Below are positions 36,689-45,931 of a DNA stretch of 64,000 nucleotides, piece after piece. The stretch lies in the NCBI GenBank assembly GCA_965262565.1, contig CBDHFQ010000005.1, forward strand, positions 62,001-126,000. Reading direction: 5' to 3'. A program made the translations under genes and the position numbers. Under the pieces are notes generated by a model that saw nothing but the letters and a program-made list of their open reading frames with translations, made no database searches and was not told the origin of the DNA. Numbering within the stretch: the stretch's first letter is position 1; the number at the start of each line of letters is the position of its first letter. Source of the DNA: CBDHFQ01 sp965262565 (GTDB lineage: Bacteria > Bacteroidota > Bacteroidia > J057).

Positions 36689-39600
36689 ATGCGTATATTC
36701 AGTACTATACAAAGCAATCTCATGCGCAATATTATTATTTGTATTCTGTGGATAGGGTCCTATAACTTAGTTTACTCACAGGTATTTAATATTTCTTCTT
36801 ACACCACTGACGATGGCTTGATTCAATCTCAGGTTCGAAGCATGCTGCAGGATAGCAGAGGATTTCTTTGGTTCGGAACCCACAGAGGAATTAGCCAATT
36901 CGATGGGAAAAAATTTATTAATTACACTGATAAAGATGGGCTAAGCGGTAATTTCGTTTCTACCATTTACGAAGATAAAGACGGAGACTTGTGGTTTGGA
37001 ACAGATCAAGGCCTTAATCATTATGATGGTCAACAGTTTAATCATTATCAATATTCTCATGAAAATATTAATGTGACAGCCATCACACAGGACAAAGACG
37101 GATCTATTCTTCTGGGTACAAAAAATCGAGGCATTATTTCTTTTTCGATCAATGACAACAGCTTTAACGAGCTCACACACATAAACGCAGACGTTACTTC
37201 CCCTTTTACTATTCATACCTTCTTTAGTGATCGTGAAGGAAACATCTGGGTAGGTGCTAATAAAGGTTTGTTCCAATATACCCATGGTCAGCTTGCTCCC
37301 CAGCCCCTTCCAGTAAATACGGAAATCAATTGTATTCTTATCGATTCGGATGGCTATATATGGTTAGGGACTGGAATAGGGGTATTCCAATATAGAAATC
37401 ACGAATTCCAACAATTAGGCCTGCTGGAAGAACTACCTCACGAAACTGTTTATGCTATTACCGAAGATTTGAATGGTAATGTTTGGTTCGGAACAGGGAA
37501 AGGAGTAGCCTATTACGATGGAAAAAACGTCAATAACGTCAAAAGAAACGACAACCTATTGTCATATAGGATGAGATCTGCTCTTACTGATACAGAAGGA
37601 AATTTATGGCTGGGAACTGATGGCGGAGGAATTAGAAAAGTGACCAGAGGTATTTTTCGCCATTATGATGTGATGGATGGAATGACCAGTAATATTGCTA
37701 AATCTTTTCTGGAAGACGATAAAGGTAACATATGGATAAGTACGTTCGATCAGGGAATAAACATCTTAGGAGAAAATGGATTTACGGCTTTTTACGATGA
37801 AACGAATGGACTTGGAGGAAATGATATCTCCTTCAGCTACGAAGATAGCCAAGGAAATTTTTGGTTTGCTTCTTACACTCAAGGATTAACCAAATATGAT
37901 GGTCAGCGATTTGTTCACTATACCAAGGATGACGGCTTGATAAGTGATGTAGTCTTTTCCATAGCTGAACATCCTGAAGGTTATTTGTTAATAGGAACGG
38001 ATAATGGGATTTCAATCTATAAAGAGGAAGAGTTTGAAGATTTCGCCTTGAATGGCCTTCTCATCGATCAGACCATTTACGCTATACTACATGACAGTAA
38101 TAACAAGCTATGGTTTGGTACTCCTATAGGTACTACAGTTATAAATGGAGATAGTGTCTCTCATTTCCCTGCTCCGGAATTTAGTGGAACCACGATCATT
38201 TCTATCCTGGAAAGTCCTGATAAACGCGTTTGGCTTGCGAGTTCTGATGGCATGACTATATTCGAAGGGGATGAACACTACAGGCTTAAAGTTAGTGAAG
38301 CCTCTGGTGCAAATAGTATCGTTTCCATGGCCTTTGATCCAAACCATTTCTTATGGATTGGAACAGAAAATGGTGCTTATAAATTGAATTTAACAGATTT
38401 TCGACCTCCAGAACTAGGCGTAAAAGTTAAATTTGAGCATTACACCAGAAAAGATGGACTACCGAGCATGGAATGTAATGCCAACGCCATATTTAATGAT
38501 CGTGAAGGTAATACATGGTTAGGTACTTCAGGAGGTGCCGTAGTAAATCCATCTGGTGTGGAAAGACAAGAAATTGATCATCCGCCATTCATTCACATCA
38601 CTTCTGTGCGAACTCCTATGCAGAAAACTTGGAAGGAGTTGGGATATGAGATAGATAAAGTGTCCGGCCTTCCTCTTAATCCTGTGCTCCCCCACTCTAC
38701 CAACAGACTGGAATTTGAATTTATTGGAATAAGTTTAAATAATCCCAATCAGGTAGAATATAGATTCCGATTGGATGGCTTAGATACAGAATGGTCTTCC
38801 CCTACCCGTCAAACGAGTGTAGCCTATTCTAATCTTAGCCCTAACACCTATACTTTTCGCGTTATCGCAAAAAAAGAATCTGAGAACTGGAATGAATCTA
38901 ATTCTTCTCAGTTTATATTTACTATAAAACCTGCCATTTATCAGACCTTATGGTTTAGATCCTTTGTATTGTTGTTTATTATTGGGATCTCATATCTTAT
39001 TGTCAGACAGATTACTGCGGAGAAGCGTAGAAAAAGAGAAGAACAGGCAGTAAAGGATAAAGCAGAAAAATTGCAGCTTGAACATCAAGCACTCTATGCG
39101 ATGATGAATCCCCATTTTACTTTTAATGCCTTACAGTCTATTCAATATTTTATCCACAGTCAGGACAGAATTAAAGCAAATAAGTTTCTCTCAAGTTTTG
39201 CTAAACTTATTCGAAAAAATCTGGAAAGCACCAGAACTGATTTCATCTCGTTACAAGAAGAAGTAGATAGACTAGGATTGTACCTCTCTTTAGAACAGAT
39301 GAGGTTTCCGGAAAAATTCACTTACCATATTGAAGTTTCAGCGGATATTGATCCATACACTACGCTGTTACCTCCTATGATTTTACAGCCATTTGTAGAA
39401 AATTCCATTAAACACGGGATCATGCCTCTTCAATCAGGGGGGAATGTATCGATTGATATTCAACCTTTTCAACAAGACTATCTGACAATTATTATAGAGG
39501 ATAATGGGATTGGAATAGAAACAAGTAAAAGAATAAATGCTTCCAGGCCCAGAGATCACGTTTCCAGAGGCATGCAGATCACCATGGACCGGCTTGCACT

Positions 39601-39712
39601 ATTTGCCAGGATGACCGCTAAAAAATTTAATGTCAACATTGAAGAATTGGTGAATAAAGAGGGAAACGTTAGTGGAACGAGGGTATCTCTTCTACTCCCC
39701 TTTCATTTTTAA
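36689..39712 (+). CDS. Two-component-propeller sensor histidine kinase (LytS/His_kinase type)
   Basis: 1007 residues. The signal peptide is clearer from an internal ATG at 36722 (MRNIIICILWIGSYNLVYSQ). About a dozen propeller repeats with the WFGTxxGLxxYDG pattern form the periplasmic sensor (~30-620), followed by a Y_Y_Y Ig domain (LEFEFIGISLNNPNQVEYRFRLDG), one membrane segment (FVLLFIIGISYLIVRQI), a coiled linker and a cytoplasmic LytS-type kinase (MNPHFTFNALQSIQYFI, MILQPFVENSIKHGI, EDNGIGIETSK). Such kinases normally pair with a LytTR response regulator, which is not next door. The gene overlaps the convergent lipoprotein gene by 4 bp. Confidence 0.94.
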   Translation: MRIFSTIQSNLMRNIIICILWIGSYNLVYSQVFNISSYTTDDGLIQSQVRSMLQDSRGFLWFGTHRGISQFDGKKFINYTDKDGLSGNFVSTIYEDKDGDLWFGTDQGLNHYDGQQFNHYQYSHENINVTAITQDKDGSILLGTKNRGIISFSINDNSFNELTHINADVTSPFTIHTFFSDREGNIWVGANKGLFQYTHGQLAPQPLPVNTEINCILIDSDGYIWLGTGIGVFQYRNHEFQQLGLLEELPHETVYAITEDLNGNVWFGTGKGVAYYDGKNVNNVKRNDNLLSYRMRSALTDTEGNLWLGTDGGGIRKVTRGIFRHYDVMDGMTSNIAKSFLEDDKGNIWISTFDQGINILGENGFTAFYDETNGLGGNDISFSYEDSQGNFWFASYTQGLTKYDGQRFVHYTKDDGLISDVVFSIAEHPEGYLLIGTDNGISIYKEEEFEDFALNGLLIDQTIYAILHDSNNKLWFGTPIGTTVINGDSVSHFPAPEFSGTTIISILESPDKRVWLASSDGMTIFEGDEHYRLKVSEASGANSIVSMAFDPNHFLWIGTENGAYKLNLTDFRPPELGVKVKFEHYTRKDGLPSMECNANAIFNDREGNTWLGTSGGAVVNPSGVERQEIDHPPFIHITSVRTPMQKTWKELGYEIDKVSGLPLNPVLPHSTNRLEFEFIGISLNNPNQVEYRFRLDGLDTEWSSPTRQTSVAYSNLSPNTYTFRVIAKKESENWNESNSSQFIFTIKPAIYQTLWFRSFVLLFIIGISYLIVRQITAEKRRKREEQAVKDKAEKLQLEHQALYAMMNPHFTFNALQSIQYFIHSQDRIKANKFLSSFAKLIRKNLESTRTDFISLQEEVDRLGLYLSLEQMRFPEKFTYHIEVSADIDPYTTLLPPMILQPFVENSIKHGIMPLQSGGNVSIDIQPFQQDYLTIIIEDNGIGIETSKRINASRPRDHVSRGMQITMDRLALFARMTAKKFNVNIEELVNKEGNVSGTRVSLLLPFHF

Positions 39713-40767
39713 TCCAGATATACGACCAATTTATCTACTATCAAATACAAATCAAGTACCCCTTCTGTATTAGAAGAAAATAATTTCTTTCCAGAGAATG
39801 CAGAAACTTTATCTTCTACCATAATAAGCTCTTCAGGCTTCAGGGACACATAAAAGAATTTCTGTAAAGCAGATAACCTTCCTTTATTCCAATTTTCTAC
39901 TGTTCCTCCATACTCCCAGTTAAAGCCATAAAAATCAACAGGAGCCTCATTAATTTTCGTCAATTCTGATAGCTGCATTCCCACATGTAATCCAGATGGG
40001 GACATCCAGCGGGAGTCTTTTTTCAATATATATATAGCCTTGATTTGTTCTTTTGAATTGTCTTTCCAGGTGATAAAAAGCTCATCTCTTGTATTCCCAT
40101 ATATTATAGTGGCAGATTCTGATCTATCTTCTGAGACTGACACACTTCCCTGAGAAATATTTCCAGGTCCCAGCACTCTCATTAATTCTTTTTCAGACGT
40201 ATTTACTGTAATGTTTCCTACCCGTTGACCTGGAATAATCAACATATCCTGAAAATCTGTTCTACTGGCAGGATTTGTAGATCGGGTAGATGTAGGTAAA
40301 GGGTTGGCTCCATTTGATAAAAATTCTTCTAATCGTTGATCCACAAATTTCACTCCTCCCTGATGCACCCATCCTATTAATCCCTGTTGGTTCCTGATTA
40401 ATATCCAGGGCTCGTAATACTTTTGGTTCCTCAGCATAAATTCGGACTTTCTTCTTGTTCGTTGGTACAAATATTCTGCTCTTTCCCCTTGCTTTAGAGT
40501 ACCAACCTGTGGCATGTCTTTGCCTGGTTGTGCCTTGATAATTAGATTATCTACCCAGGCTTCTACTTTATTCGGTTTGGAAAGCTCCCGAAACTCTGAA
40601 GAAGCTTCATCAAATTTGCCAATTATCTCACTGATGAGTGGATCTTTTTTTATTTCTTCTATTTTTTGAGCCTGTGAAGGAGATAAAGGTTCACATCCGT
40701 TAAACAAACAGATAAAAAATCCCAATAGCATGACGCTCAATAAATATCCTGAGGTTGATCTCAACAT
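39709..40767 (-). CDS. SH3-domain lipoprotein, function unknown
   Basis: 352 residues with a lipobox at Cys25 (FNGC). Residues about 65-135 resemble a bacterial SH3b domain (VDNLIIKAQPGKDMPQVGTLKQGERAEYL ... PWILIRNQQGLIGWVHQGGVKF). The rest has two halves of mixed fold with GMQLSELTKINEAPVDFYGFNWEYGG, a pattern I have seen in uncharacterised Bacteroidota proteins. It is probably periplasmic, anchored to the outer membrane. It overlaps the end of the kinase gene by 4 bp and is divergent from the ArsR-type regulator. Confidence 0.78.
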   Translation of the reverse strand: MLRSTSGYLLSVMLLGFFICLFNGCEPLSPSQAQKIEEIKKDPLISEIIGKFDEASSEFRELSKPNKVEAWVDNLIIKAQPGKDMPQVGTLKQGERAEYLYQRTRRKSEFMLRNQKYYEPWILIRNQQGLIGWVHQGGVKFVDQRLEEFLSNGANPLPTSTRSTNPASRTDFQDMLIIPGQRVGNITVNTSEKELMRVLGPGNISQGSVSVSEDRSESATIIYGNTRDELFITWKDNSKEQIKAIYILKKDSRWMSPSGLHVGMQLSELTKINEAPVDFYGFNWEYGGTVENWNKGRLSALQKFFYVSLKPEELIMVEDKVSAFSGKKLFSSNTEGVLDLYLIVDKLVVYLD

Positions 40768-40871
40768 CTTATATAATTAATTGAATATGAGATACTTTAT
40801 TTCTTTTCTCAAAACTATCTGCCCAAATAGTTTGTTATGTCTGTAGTGATACTTATAAAACTACATATATT

Positions 40872-41207
40872 ATGAAAACTTTCTCTATAGATCAAAAATA
40901 CTGGACGATATCTCAAAGAAACCTTATATCGAAAAACCTTAAGGCATTAGCTCATCCCGTACGGCTAGCAATCATTGAAATGCTGAAAAATGACAGAAGA
41001 ATGACTGTAACGGAAATATATACGGCATTAGATGCAGATCAGTCATTTATCTCTCATCACTTAAGCATTTTAAGAGATAAACAAGTACTAGGAACTCAGC
41101 GAATGGGAAAGTTCGTAACATATTATTTGAAGAATGAGGCATACGCAGAGCTGGTAAATTGCTTATACTCTATCCAAAATGAAGAAGTTATAACTTCATA
41201 TTATTGA
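40872..41207 (+). CDS. ArsR-family winged-helix transcriptional regulator
   Basis: 111 residues. The ArsR core is clear: NLKALAHPVRLAIIEMLKNDRRMTVTEIYTAL then the recognition helix DADQSFISHHLSILRDKQVLGTQRMGKFVTYYL. It lacks the CxCxxC-type metal site of arsenic sensors and has a single-domain length, so the ligand, if any, is unknown. The gene stands alone between divergent and convergent neighbours. Confidence 0.9.
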   Translation: MKTFSIDQKYWTISQRNLISKNLKALAHPVRLAIIEMLKNDRRMTVTEIYTALDADQSFISHHLSILRDKQVLGTQRMGKFVTYYLKNEAYAELVNCLYSIQNEEVITSYY

Positions 41208-41238
41208 TCATTTTTTCCCAAATGCTCCAGTAATTCAC

Positions 41239-41874
41239 TTAAATCTCCGGAGGGATCATATTTTTGTAGTGACCATTCAATCTCGCCCTAGCTCTTAATC
41301 TTTCTGTTTCTCTAACAATGGGCATTATTTTTTCCAAATGTGATCTTACGAATTGAAGTCGCTCTATTTCCACGTCATAGGTGAGTAATTGAATTTGCTG
41401 GTCTAATTCCAATCCAATATGATGCCCCAGTATAAACGTATGCACTTCCTCAGGACGTTCTACTATGTTCTGCTCAATGTTCAACAATTCATGTAATTCC
41501 TGAAGAAGATCAAATACATTCTTTTGTAAATTGATATCAGTTTGATCGTTGTCCTCAAGCCTCTCAATTACTCCTCCTGGATAAAGCTTTTCAGGTGCTT
41601 TCCGATCAAAATTTATTAATCGAGCACGTTGAATACCCACTGTGGTTATGTCCATTCTTCCATCTCCATGTTTTTTATCAAGACTTTCTAATTTCATTTC
41701 GGTAAAGACCATAGATAATTCTTGCTTAAGCACCGCAGGGATACCGAAAGTAATTTTCTCCTCCAAACATTCATTGATCAATTGTCTATATCGCTGTTCA
41801 AAAATGTGCAGCTTGAGAATTTCTTTTGGGAAAACTATTCTTTTGAGTGGAAAAAGTGGTAAGTAAGTAGGCAT
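41239..41874 (-). CDS. LON peptidase substrate-binding domain protein
   Basis: 211 residues covering only the N-terminal LON/ATP-dependent protease La domain (YLPLFPLKRIVFPKEILKLHIFEQRYRQLINECLEEKITFGIP ... TTVGIQRARLINFD). No AAA+ or protease domain is attached, as is usual for stand-alone LON-domain proteins. Such proteins are cytoplasmic and of unclear function, possibly adaptors. The gene follows the glycosyltransferase/dxs pair by about 60 bp on the same strand and may be co-transcribed. Confidence 0.9.
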   Translation of the reverse strand: MPTYLPLFPLKRIVFPKEILKLHIFEQRYRQLINECLEEKITFGIPAVLKQELSMVFTEMKLESLDKKHGDGRMDITTVGIQRARLINFDRKAPEKLYPGGVIERLEDNDQTDINLQKNVFDLLQELHELLNIEQNIVERPEEVHTFILGHHIGLELDQQIQLLTYDVEIERLQFVRSHLEKIMPIVRETERLRARARLNGHYKNMIPPEI

Positions 41875-41932
41875 ATAAAGATCTCTGAGAAAGTTTTGGG
41901 TGCATGCAGCTAGTTATGTAAAAAACTAACTT

Positions 41933-43294
41933 TTATATATAAGGTTCAGAATTGGCAGATTTAATCCTTTTTCTATGGTGATACAATTCGACTATTAAGT
42001 ATGCATAAACTATAAAATAAATAACAAATATATACCAAAGATTTTCTTGATACGGATCTGTTTGATAGGTGCTGTAGGTGAGAGGGAGCAATGCGGCCCA
42101 AACTACGGGATATCGAAACTGAGAAAACGTACAAAGAGCTACTAAGGTAGAGATGTACCAGGGATGAACAATAGAAGCTAAAGCTACATAAATACTCAGG
42201 GCCCACATCATCATTACAGGAAGGCGTGAAGTAACAGCCTTTTTTTCTAGAAACGCCAATGTTAATATTCCTATTATTGTTAGCAATGCTAACCACTTAC
42301 CCGAAGTTTGGATAATATTGTATCCCTTAATTTGATAACCTACCCACCTCACCAAATAGTAAATACTCGCGTTAAATTCAAATTTTTGGAAGTATAGTTC
42401 AATACTGGACCATAAATGTAGAATTGTCTCTAAATTGATAAGGGGGACGAATAATATGATGGTAATACCTATGGCTATCGTACTGAACCACATAGTTCGA
42501 AAGAATCCCAGTCGTCTGATAAATAGCGGTAAAAACATCAAGGGCAGCAATTTACTGGCTATCCCAAGTCCAAGAAATACAGCAGATAACTTCCATTCTA
42601 GTCGACTTAATTGCCATATACTTCCCAGAATACATACAATCATCAAAGCCTCAAAATGAAGGTTGCCCACGAGTTCAATAATAATCATAGGATTTAAGGA
42701 ATACCAAATAAGCCTGGATTCCGGAAGTTGAAACTTTCTTAGGAGAATAGCTATTAATATCATACTCCCAATTTCTGCTAGAAACAGCACAAACTTCATG
42801 AGGATAACAGAGCCATATATAGAGTCAGGAAAGCAAACTACTCCAAACCAAAAAACGAACTGATTAATGGGAGGGTAAATGGTAAAGTAATCAGGGGAAT
42901 TAAGCCCCTCGAACAGTTCTCTGGTCAACCCTAAGCTCTCCATTACTTGAGGAGACTGAAGATAATCCCGGGGAAGCTTGTTAAATGGATTCTCTCCATT
43001 AACAAGTAGTCTACCGTCCCATACAAATCGAAAATAATCGTCAGAAAGATTAGGTATCGCCCATAGCACAATAAATCTTAGCAGTAAACCTACGATGATA
43101 ATCTCCCTGACAGAAAGGTTAATATTTAATACCTTCAACGCGTCAGTTCTGATAGAAATCAAGAAGTAACAGGCAAATAGTAAACTATAAAGTCCGACTA
43201 ATTGAAAAAAGGAGTCCCTGGGTGTTGCATACATTAATAATGTAGTACCCAGGGACATTAAGCTATATATTCCAACTCTTATGTAAGTGTTCAC
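41933..43294 (-). CDS. GT-C type polyprenol-linked (mannosyl)transferase-like membrane protein
   Basis: 453 residues with about ten hydrophobic segments. The motif SDDYFRFVWDGRLLVNGENPFNKLP, with an acidic pair after the first membrane segments, is typical of GT-C glycosyltransferases that use lipid-linked sugars (GT87/mannosyltransferase-like), as is TIYPPINQFVFWFG. Its start overlaps the end of dxs by 4 bp, implying translational coupling. Since dxs feeds isoprenoid synthesis, a link to lipid-carrier or carotenoid glycosylation is attractive but unproven. Confidence 0.82.
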   Translation of the reverse strand: MNTYIRVGIYSLMSLGTTLLMYATPRDSFFQLVGLYSLLFACYFLISIRTDALKVLNINLSVREIIIVGLLLRFIVLWAIPNLSDDYFRFVWDGRLLVNGENPFNKLPRDYLQSPQVMESLGLTRELFEGLNSPDYFTIYPPINQFVFWFGVVCFPDSIYGSVILMKFVLFLAEIGSMILIAILLRKFQLPESRLIWYSLNPMIIIELVGNLHFEALMIVCILGSIWQLSRLEWKLSAVFLGLGIASKLLPLMFLPLFIRRLGFFRTMWFSTIAIGITIILFVPLINLETILHLWSSIELYFQKFEFNASIYYLVRWVGYQIKGYNIIQTSGKWLALLTIIGILTLAFLEKKAVTSRLPVMMMWALSIYVALASIVHPWYISTLVALCTFSQFRYPVVWAALLPLTYSTYQTDPYQENLWYIFVIYFIVYAYLIVELYHHRKRIKSANSEPYI

Positions 43295-45201
43295 CCAATC
43301 ACTTTTTCTCCAATCATATTTTTCACTGCTTGGATGATAGCCGATTCATCATACTCACAGAGTGCCCATAATTCAGGCTGCGAACCATGTTCAATAAATT
43401 CATCAGGGATTCCCAACAACTTAATTTTTGTTTGATATCCGTACTTAGCCATAAACTCTAGTACTGCAGATCCGAATCCGCCCATGATACATCCATCTTC
43501 AACTGTAACTATAGCTTCGTAATGTTTACATACTTCGTGCAATAGTTCTTCATCTAAAGGTTTCACAAAACGCATATCATAGTGCCCAGGATAGATTTCT
43601 TCTAAATTTAATTTCTGTATCGCATTCTGAGCAAAATTACCTGGATGGCCTATAGTTAATATGGCAATTTTCTCCCCTTCTGTTAATCTTCTACCTGTAC
43701 CAATCTCAATTTTTTCAAAAGGTGTGCGCCACTCCAAGGTCACACCTCTGCCACGTGGATAGCGAATAGAATATGGCTTATTCTCCAGGGTCGCAGAATA
43801 CATTAGGTTTCTCAACTCAGGTTCATTCATTGGAGCAGAAACAATCATGTTGGGAATACATCTGAAGTAGGCCAAATCAAATGCTCCTTGATGCGTTGCT
43901 CCATCAGCCCCAGCTAATCCTCCTCTATCCAAACAAAAAATAACTGGTAAATTCTGAATGGCTACATCGTGAATGACCTGATCATATGCCCTCTGCATAA
44001 AGGTAGAATATATATTGCAGAAAGGAGTCAATCCCTGGGTAGCTAATCCCGCTGAAAACGTAACGGCATGCTGTTCCGCAATACCTACATCAAAAGACCT
44101 TTCTGGCATCTCAGCCAACATATATTTTAAACTACACCCACTTGGCATGGCAGGAGTAATTCCCACAATCTTTTCATTTTCCTTAGCGAGCTCTATAATA
44201 GAATGCCCAAATACATCTTGGTATTTTGGAGGCTGTGGCTTATCAGAGGCTCCCTTAATAATTTCTCCTGTCACCTTATCAAATAATCCAGGTGCGTGCC
44301 ATTTCGTTTGATCTTTCTCCGCTAATTCATATCCTTTCCCTTTAACCGTTACACAATGCAATAATTTAGGGCCAGGGATTTTTCTGAGATCCTTTAATAC
44401 TCTTACCAAATGATTTACATCATGTCCATCTATAGGACCGAAATATCTGAATCCTAAGGCCTCAAATAACATTCCTGGCTTTGTTACCGAGGCAGTCAAT
44501 GCCATTTCAAGCTTAGAAGCAATAGAACGCGCTTTCCTTCCCAGCGTGTTCAAGTTGCCCAGTAATTTCCATAAGTCATCTCTAAGCTTATTATATGTTT
44601 CTGAGGTACTAATATCGGTTAAATACTCCTTTAAAGCTCCCACATTAGGATCTATAGACATGCAGTTATCATTTAGAATGACCAGCATATCAGCCTTTTC
44701 CCATCCGCCATGATTAAGTCCTTCAAAAGCAATTCCTCCCGTCATCGCTCCATCACCAATCACAGCAACCACTTTCCTATCTTCCTCCTTTATTCTACTG
44801 GCTACAGCCATCCCAAGAGCCGCTGAAACAGAAGTAGATGAATGCCCTACTCCAAACGTATCATATTCAGATTCATCCCGCTTGGGAAATCCCGAAATCC
44901 CCCCCAGCTTTCTGTTGGTATGAAATTGTTCTCTCCTGCCAGTAATAATTTTATGACCATATGCTTGATGCCCGACATCCCAGACAAGTTGATCATATGG
45001 CGTATCATATACGTAGTGTATTGCCGTGGTGAGTTCTACAACCCCTAAACTTGCTCCAAAATGACCTCCGTTTACAGATACAGTTGAAATGATAAATTCT
45101 CTCAACTCCTTACAGAATTGAAAAAGGTTCTCCTGATCTAATTTTCTTAAATCGTTCGAAGTATTGACTTTACTCAACAAAGGTCCTGATTCTGTCTTCA
45201 T
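43291..45201 (-). CDS. dxs: 1-deoxy-D-xylulose-5-phosphate synthase
   Basis: 636 residues, standard length. Transketolase-like features: HFGASLGVVELTTAIHYVYDTP, VWDVGHQAYGHKIITGR, the thiamine-diphosphate site GDGAMTGGIAFEGLNHGG with NDN, FGPIDGHDVNHLV, CLDRGGLAGADGATHQGAFD, and GCIMGGFGSAVLEF near the end. It condenses pyruvate and glyceraldehyde 3-phosphate, the first step of the MEP isoprenoid pathway. It heads a minus-strand unit with the GT-C protein and perhaps the LON-domain protein, and diverges from the copper-type cluster. Confidence 0.97.
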   Translation of the reverse strand: MKTESGPLLSKVNTSNDLRKLDQENLFQFCKELREFIISTVSVNGGHFGASLGVVELTTAIHYVYDTPYDQLVWDVGHQAYGHKIITGRREQFHTNRKLGGISGFPKRDESEYDTFGVGHSSTSVSAALGMAVASRIKEEDRKVVAVIGDGAMTGGIAFEGLNHGGWEKADMLVILNDNCMSIDPNVGALKEYLTDISTSETYNKLRDDLWKLLGNLNTLGRKARSIASKLEMALTASVTKPGMLFEALGFRYFGPIDGHDVNHLVRVLKDLRKIPGPKLLHCVTVKGKGYELAEKDQTKWHAPGLFDKVTGEIIKGASDKPQPPKYQDVFGHSIIELAKENEKIVGITPAMPSGCSLKYMLAEMPERSFDVGIAEQHAVTFSAGLATQGLTPFCNIYSTFMQRAYDQVIHDVAIQNLPVIFCLDRGGLAGADGATHQGAFDLAYFRCIPNMIVSAPMNEPELRNLMYSATLENKPYSIRYPRGRGVTLEWRTPFEKIEIGTGRRLTEGEKIAILTIGHPGNFAQNAIQKLNLEEIYPGHYDMRFVKPLDEELLHEVCKHYEAIVTVEDGCIMGGFGSAVLEFMAKYGYQTKIKLLGIPDEFIEHGSQPELWALCEYDESAIIQAVKNMIGEKVIG

Positions 45202-45415
45202 TTAACTAAATTATTATTGCTTCCTACCTCAATAAAGTATTTTTAAAACCCCCATTCATAACGAAATGTTCAAAACACACCAATGTTAACGCTTAATTTT
45301 CACTTTTCCGAACAAAACCCATATCCGTATCTGTAAGATTAACTTTACCAATAAAATATTCATTGACCAAAATGAATATATCACTTAAAATATTTAACTA
45401 TCCATCCAAAAGTCA

Positions 45416-45446
45416 TTGTATATAAAAATTTACTTTATTTCCTTTG
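45416..45446 (+). promoter_or_regulatory. Candidate promoter of the MbnP/MbnH cluster
   Basis: TTG (45416-45418), a 20-bp spacer and TTCCTTTG (45439-45446; 7 of 8 match to TAnnTTTG) form a Bacteroidota-type promoter. The predicted start would be near 45451, about 12 nt before the ATG of the first cluster gene. Confidence 0.5.
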
Positions 45447-45463
45447 TAGGTAAGTAAAAATAG

Positions 45464-45868
45464 ATGGGTAAAAGCCAAGGAATACATATCATTTGGTCAA
45501 TCTTACTGATTACTAGTTTAATTTCCAGCTCTTGGATGACAGCAGGGATCTACGCTGATTTCATGTTCAGGAAAGATTATATTATAAAAAATATATGTAT
45601 TAATCGAACCAATCCTAGCTTAAAATGTGAGGGCAAGTGTTACTTGATGACAAAGATCAAGGAACACACAACCCGCTCAATTAAATCTCAAACAAATCAG
45701 GTAGTTTCTTTGATTGAAATGACCATAAATTTTCTTCCACTATTCAGTACCTCAAGTGAGCTTACCTTAATTCCTCATCAAATATGGTATCAGTGGTGTT
45801 CCGGCGACCACAAGCTAAGAACACTTAATAATATCATACCTCCTACACCACCTCCCCAGTTCTTATAA
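45464..45868 (+). CDS. Small membrane-anchored protein with CEGKCYL motif
   Basis: 134 residues. A hydrophobic N-terminal segment (IHIIWSILLITSLISSSWMTAGIYADFM) suggests a membrane anchor or signal. Next comes LKCEGKCYLMTKIKE, a CxxxC motif I have seen in small uncharacterised Bacteroidota proteins encoded near metal-handling genes. The C-terminus is Pro-rich (PPTPPPQFL). It is the first gene of the cluster, with a plausible promoter just upstream, and is followed 63 bp later by the barrel-like gene. The paired cysteines could bind Cu(I), but this is inference only. Confidence 0.65.
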   Translation: MGKSQGIHIIWSILLITSLISSSWMTAGIYADFMFRKDYIIKNICINRTNPSLKCEGKCYLMTKIKEHTTRSIKSQTNQVVSLIEMTINFLPLFSTSSELTLIPHQIWYQWCSGDHKLRTLNNIIPPTPPPQFL

Positions 45869-45931
45869 CAGAATTTCTTTACCCCGATGTTCAATCAACT
45901 ATAGTTTTTAAGTACTAAATATCTTTAATTC

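Noticed and set aside
40872..41207. ArsR regulator as controller of the MbnP/MbnH or arsenate-reductase genes
   Set aside because: It lacks the usual metal-binding cysteines and lies 4.6 kb or more away with unrelated genes between; no shared operator was found.
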